Shown here piece by piece: positions 33,992 to 34,966 of a stretch of 34,966 nucleotides of DNA. This DNA is from Acidobacteriota bacterium. GTDB taxonomy: Bacteria > Acidobacteriota > Blastocatellia > Pyrinomonadales > Pyrinomonadaceae. The first letter of the stretch is position 1, and every line of letters starts with the position of its first letter. The DNA lies in contig JAFDVJ010000005.1 in assembly GCA_018269075.1 (NCBI GenBank), positions 131,508 through 166,473 on the forward strand, in the 5' to 3' direction. The notes beneath the pieces are model-generated. The model was given only the letters and a program-made list of their open reading frames with translations. It did no database searches and was not told the origin of the DNA. The position numbers were made by a program, and so were the translations under genes.

Positions 33992-34924
33992 GTGGCGGAT
34001 AAATTCGAATTTCAGGTGCCGGCCAAAGACTTTAAAAAAAGACTCGACGAATTTCTTTTCGCCGAGTTTCCGTTTTTGAGCCGGATGTACCTGCGCGAGC
34101 TCGTGCGCGACCGGAAATGCGAGGTCAACGGCGAATGGAAGAGCCGCGGTTATCTGCTCAGAACCGGTGATTTCATCGAGATCGAGGTCGACCGCGCCGA
34201 CCGGCCGTCGCTGCAGCCCGAGCCGATTCCGGTCGCGATTCTGTTCGAGGACGCCGAGTTTCTGGTCGCCGACAAACCGGCCGGGATGCTCGTCCACCCG
34301 ACCGTCCGGATCCGTTCGGGCACGCTTTTGAACGCGCTCGCCCATCACCTGAACCTCTCGCCGAACGAGGACGCCGATTTTCGCCGCGCGGGGCTCGTCC
34401 ACCGGCTCGACAAGGACACGTCGGGCCTCATCGTGATCGCCAAAAACGCGCGTTCGCACCGGATCCTCGCGAGCCATTTCCAGCGTCGTCTGGTCGAGAA
34501 AAGATACCTCGCGCTGGTCGCCGGCACGATCGACAAAGACGCCGGCACGATCGACGCGCCGATCGGCCGCTACGACGAGCAGCGTTTCTGGAACATCAAG
34601 CCCGACGGCAAAAAAGCGGTCACGAACTTTTGGGTCAGGGAAAGATTCCCCGACCGCACGCTGCTCGAGCTCGAACCGGTCACCGGCCGCACCAACCAGT
34701 TGCGGATCCATCTCGCGCACATCGAACACCCGATCGTCGGCGACAAAAAATACGGCGGCCCCGAACACGAACGGCTCTGCCTCCACGCCGCCCGCCTCGT
34801 CCTCTGGCACCCGAACGGCAGCCAACGAATGGAGTTTGAAAGTTTTGGAAGTTTTGGAAGTTCAGGAAGTTTTGGTAGAAACGTACAACAGTCTGTCAGA
34901 CTGTTGACAGGCGACAGCCTGTAG
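33992..34924 (+). CDS. RluA/RluD-family 23S rRNA pseudouridine synthase, C-terminus altered
   Basis: A 310-residue enzyme that isomerises uridine to pseudouridine in RNA, most likely helix 69 or similar sites of 23S rRNA. An S4-like RNA-binding domain (about 15-75, MYLRELVRDRKCEVNG) precedes the catalytic domain. The signature HRLDKDTSGL gives the catalytic Asp as D140, and later motifs TGRTNQLRIHLAHI and LHAARL are present. RluD and related members cannot be told apart with certainty from this. The start is GTG at 33992; no Shine-Dalgarno is seen, and a TATAAG lies 9 nt upstream. The last ~29 residues (from about 34835, SFGSFGSSGSFGRNVQQSVR...) are translated repeat DNA. They replace the usual ...P.P..F..LL..L end, so the native C-terminus appears lost; the catalytic core is intact. 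Confidence 0.93.
   Translation: MADKFEFQVPAKDFKKRLDEFLFAEFPFLSRMYLRELVRDRKCEVNGEWKSRGYLLRTGDFIEIEVDRADRPSLQPEPIPVAILFEDAEFLVADKPAGMLVHPTVRIRSGTLLNALAHHLNLSPNEDADFRRAGLVHRLDKDTSGLIVIAKNARSHRILASHFQRRLVEKRYLALVAGTIDKDAGTIDAPIGRYDEQRFWNIKPDGKKAVTNFWVRERFPDRTLLELEPVTGRTNQLRIHLAHIEHPIVGDKKYGGPEHERLCLHAARLVLWHPNGSQRMEFESFGSFGSSGSFGRNVQQSVRLLTGDSL
34834..34876 (+). repeat. 9-bp array overlapping the 3' end of the synthase gene
   Basis: About four AGTTTTGGA units run through the end of the coding frame and are inverted relative to the array at 33928-33975. Confidence 0.85.
34882..34922 (-). repeat. 41-bp two-hairpin repeat, right copy
   Basis: An exact reverse complement of 33883-33923. It contributes the final codons of the pseudouridine synthase frame; the TAG stop overlaps its edge. 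GCTTCACACC (34929-34938) continues the mirror symmetry, and a second ACGCTTCACACCGGT unit follows at 34943-34957. Confidence 0.92.
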
Positions 34925-34966
34925 CAACGCTTCACACCGGTTACGCTTCACACCGGTGAAACGTTC

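Overview
The window looks like a chromosomal segment of a high-GC, Gram-negative-type bacterium, most likely an Acidobacteriota of class Blastocatellia (Pyrinomonadaceae-like). This is inference: giant secreted beta-helix/Calx-beta proteins ending in a carboxypeptidase-regulatory-like domain, a ~950-residue secreted M14 peptidase, secreted small proteins of families I associate with that group, and many short-period repeats between genes. No tRNA, rRNA, CRISPR array, phage gene or recognisable transposase was seen.

Layout. 1-418: the end of a 21-bp tandem repeat, then a 102-bp palindromic element. 419-6355 (minus): an ICMT-like/Lgt-like fusion membrane protein, a possible lipocalin-fold (CrtC-like) protein and a large secreted M14 zinc carboxypeptidase. 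6448-6636 (plus): a 62-residue zinc-ribbon protein. 6725-8358 (minus): a likely three-gene operon of small exported proteins. 8618-11518 (minus): glnE, with a 150-bp repeat element inserted in frame. 11938-29750 (minus): two adjacent paralogous giant exported proteins (2200 and 3592 aa), each with its own TTGACA-N17-TATTTT promoter, long leader, AGGAG ribosome site and, downstream, a hairpin terminator. 30221-33491: a divergent pair, a sigma-54 activator (minus) and an AmtB ammonium transporter (plus), whose intergenic region holds a near-consensus -24/-12 promoter and three copies of a putative activator site. 33992-34924 (plus): an RluA/RluD-family pseudouridine synthase bracketed by a mirror-image set of repeats that also replaces its C-terminal end.

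How the genes fit together. Nitrogen control is the clearest theme: amtB with its likely sigma-54 activator, and glnE (glutamine synthetase adenylylation) 20 kb away. The two giant paralogs look like surface or secreted adhesive or structural proteins under similar promoters.

The most unusual feature is the density of repeat elements with one shared architecture and unrelated sequences: a short unit (7, 8 or 9 bp) repeated in tandem, then a spacer, then the same unit repeated in inverted orientation. Such pairs, or single arms, sit next to start or stop codons at about ten places, once inside glnE and once across the 3' end of the pseudouridine synthase gene. This looks like a family of non-coding mobile or expanding elements, and is the best candidate here for something under-described.
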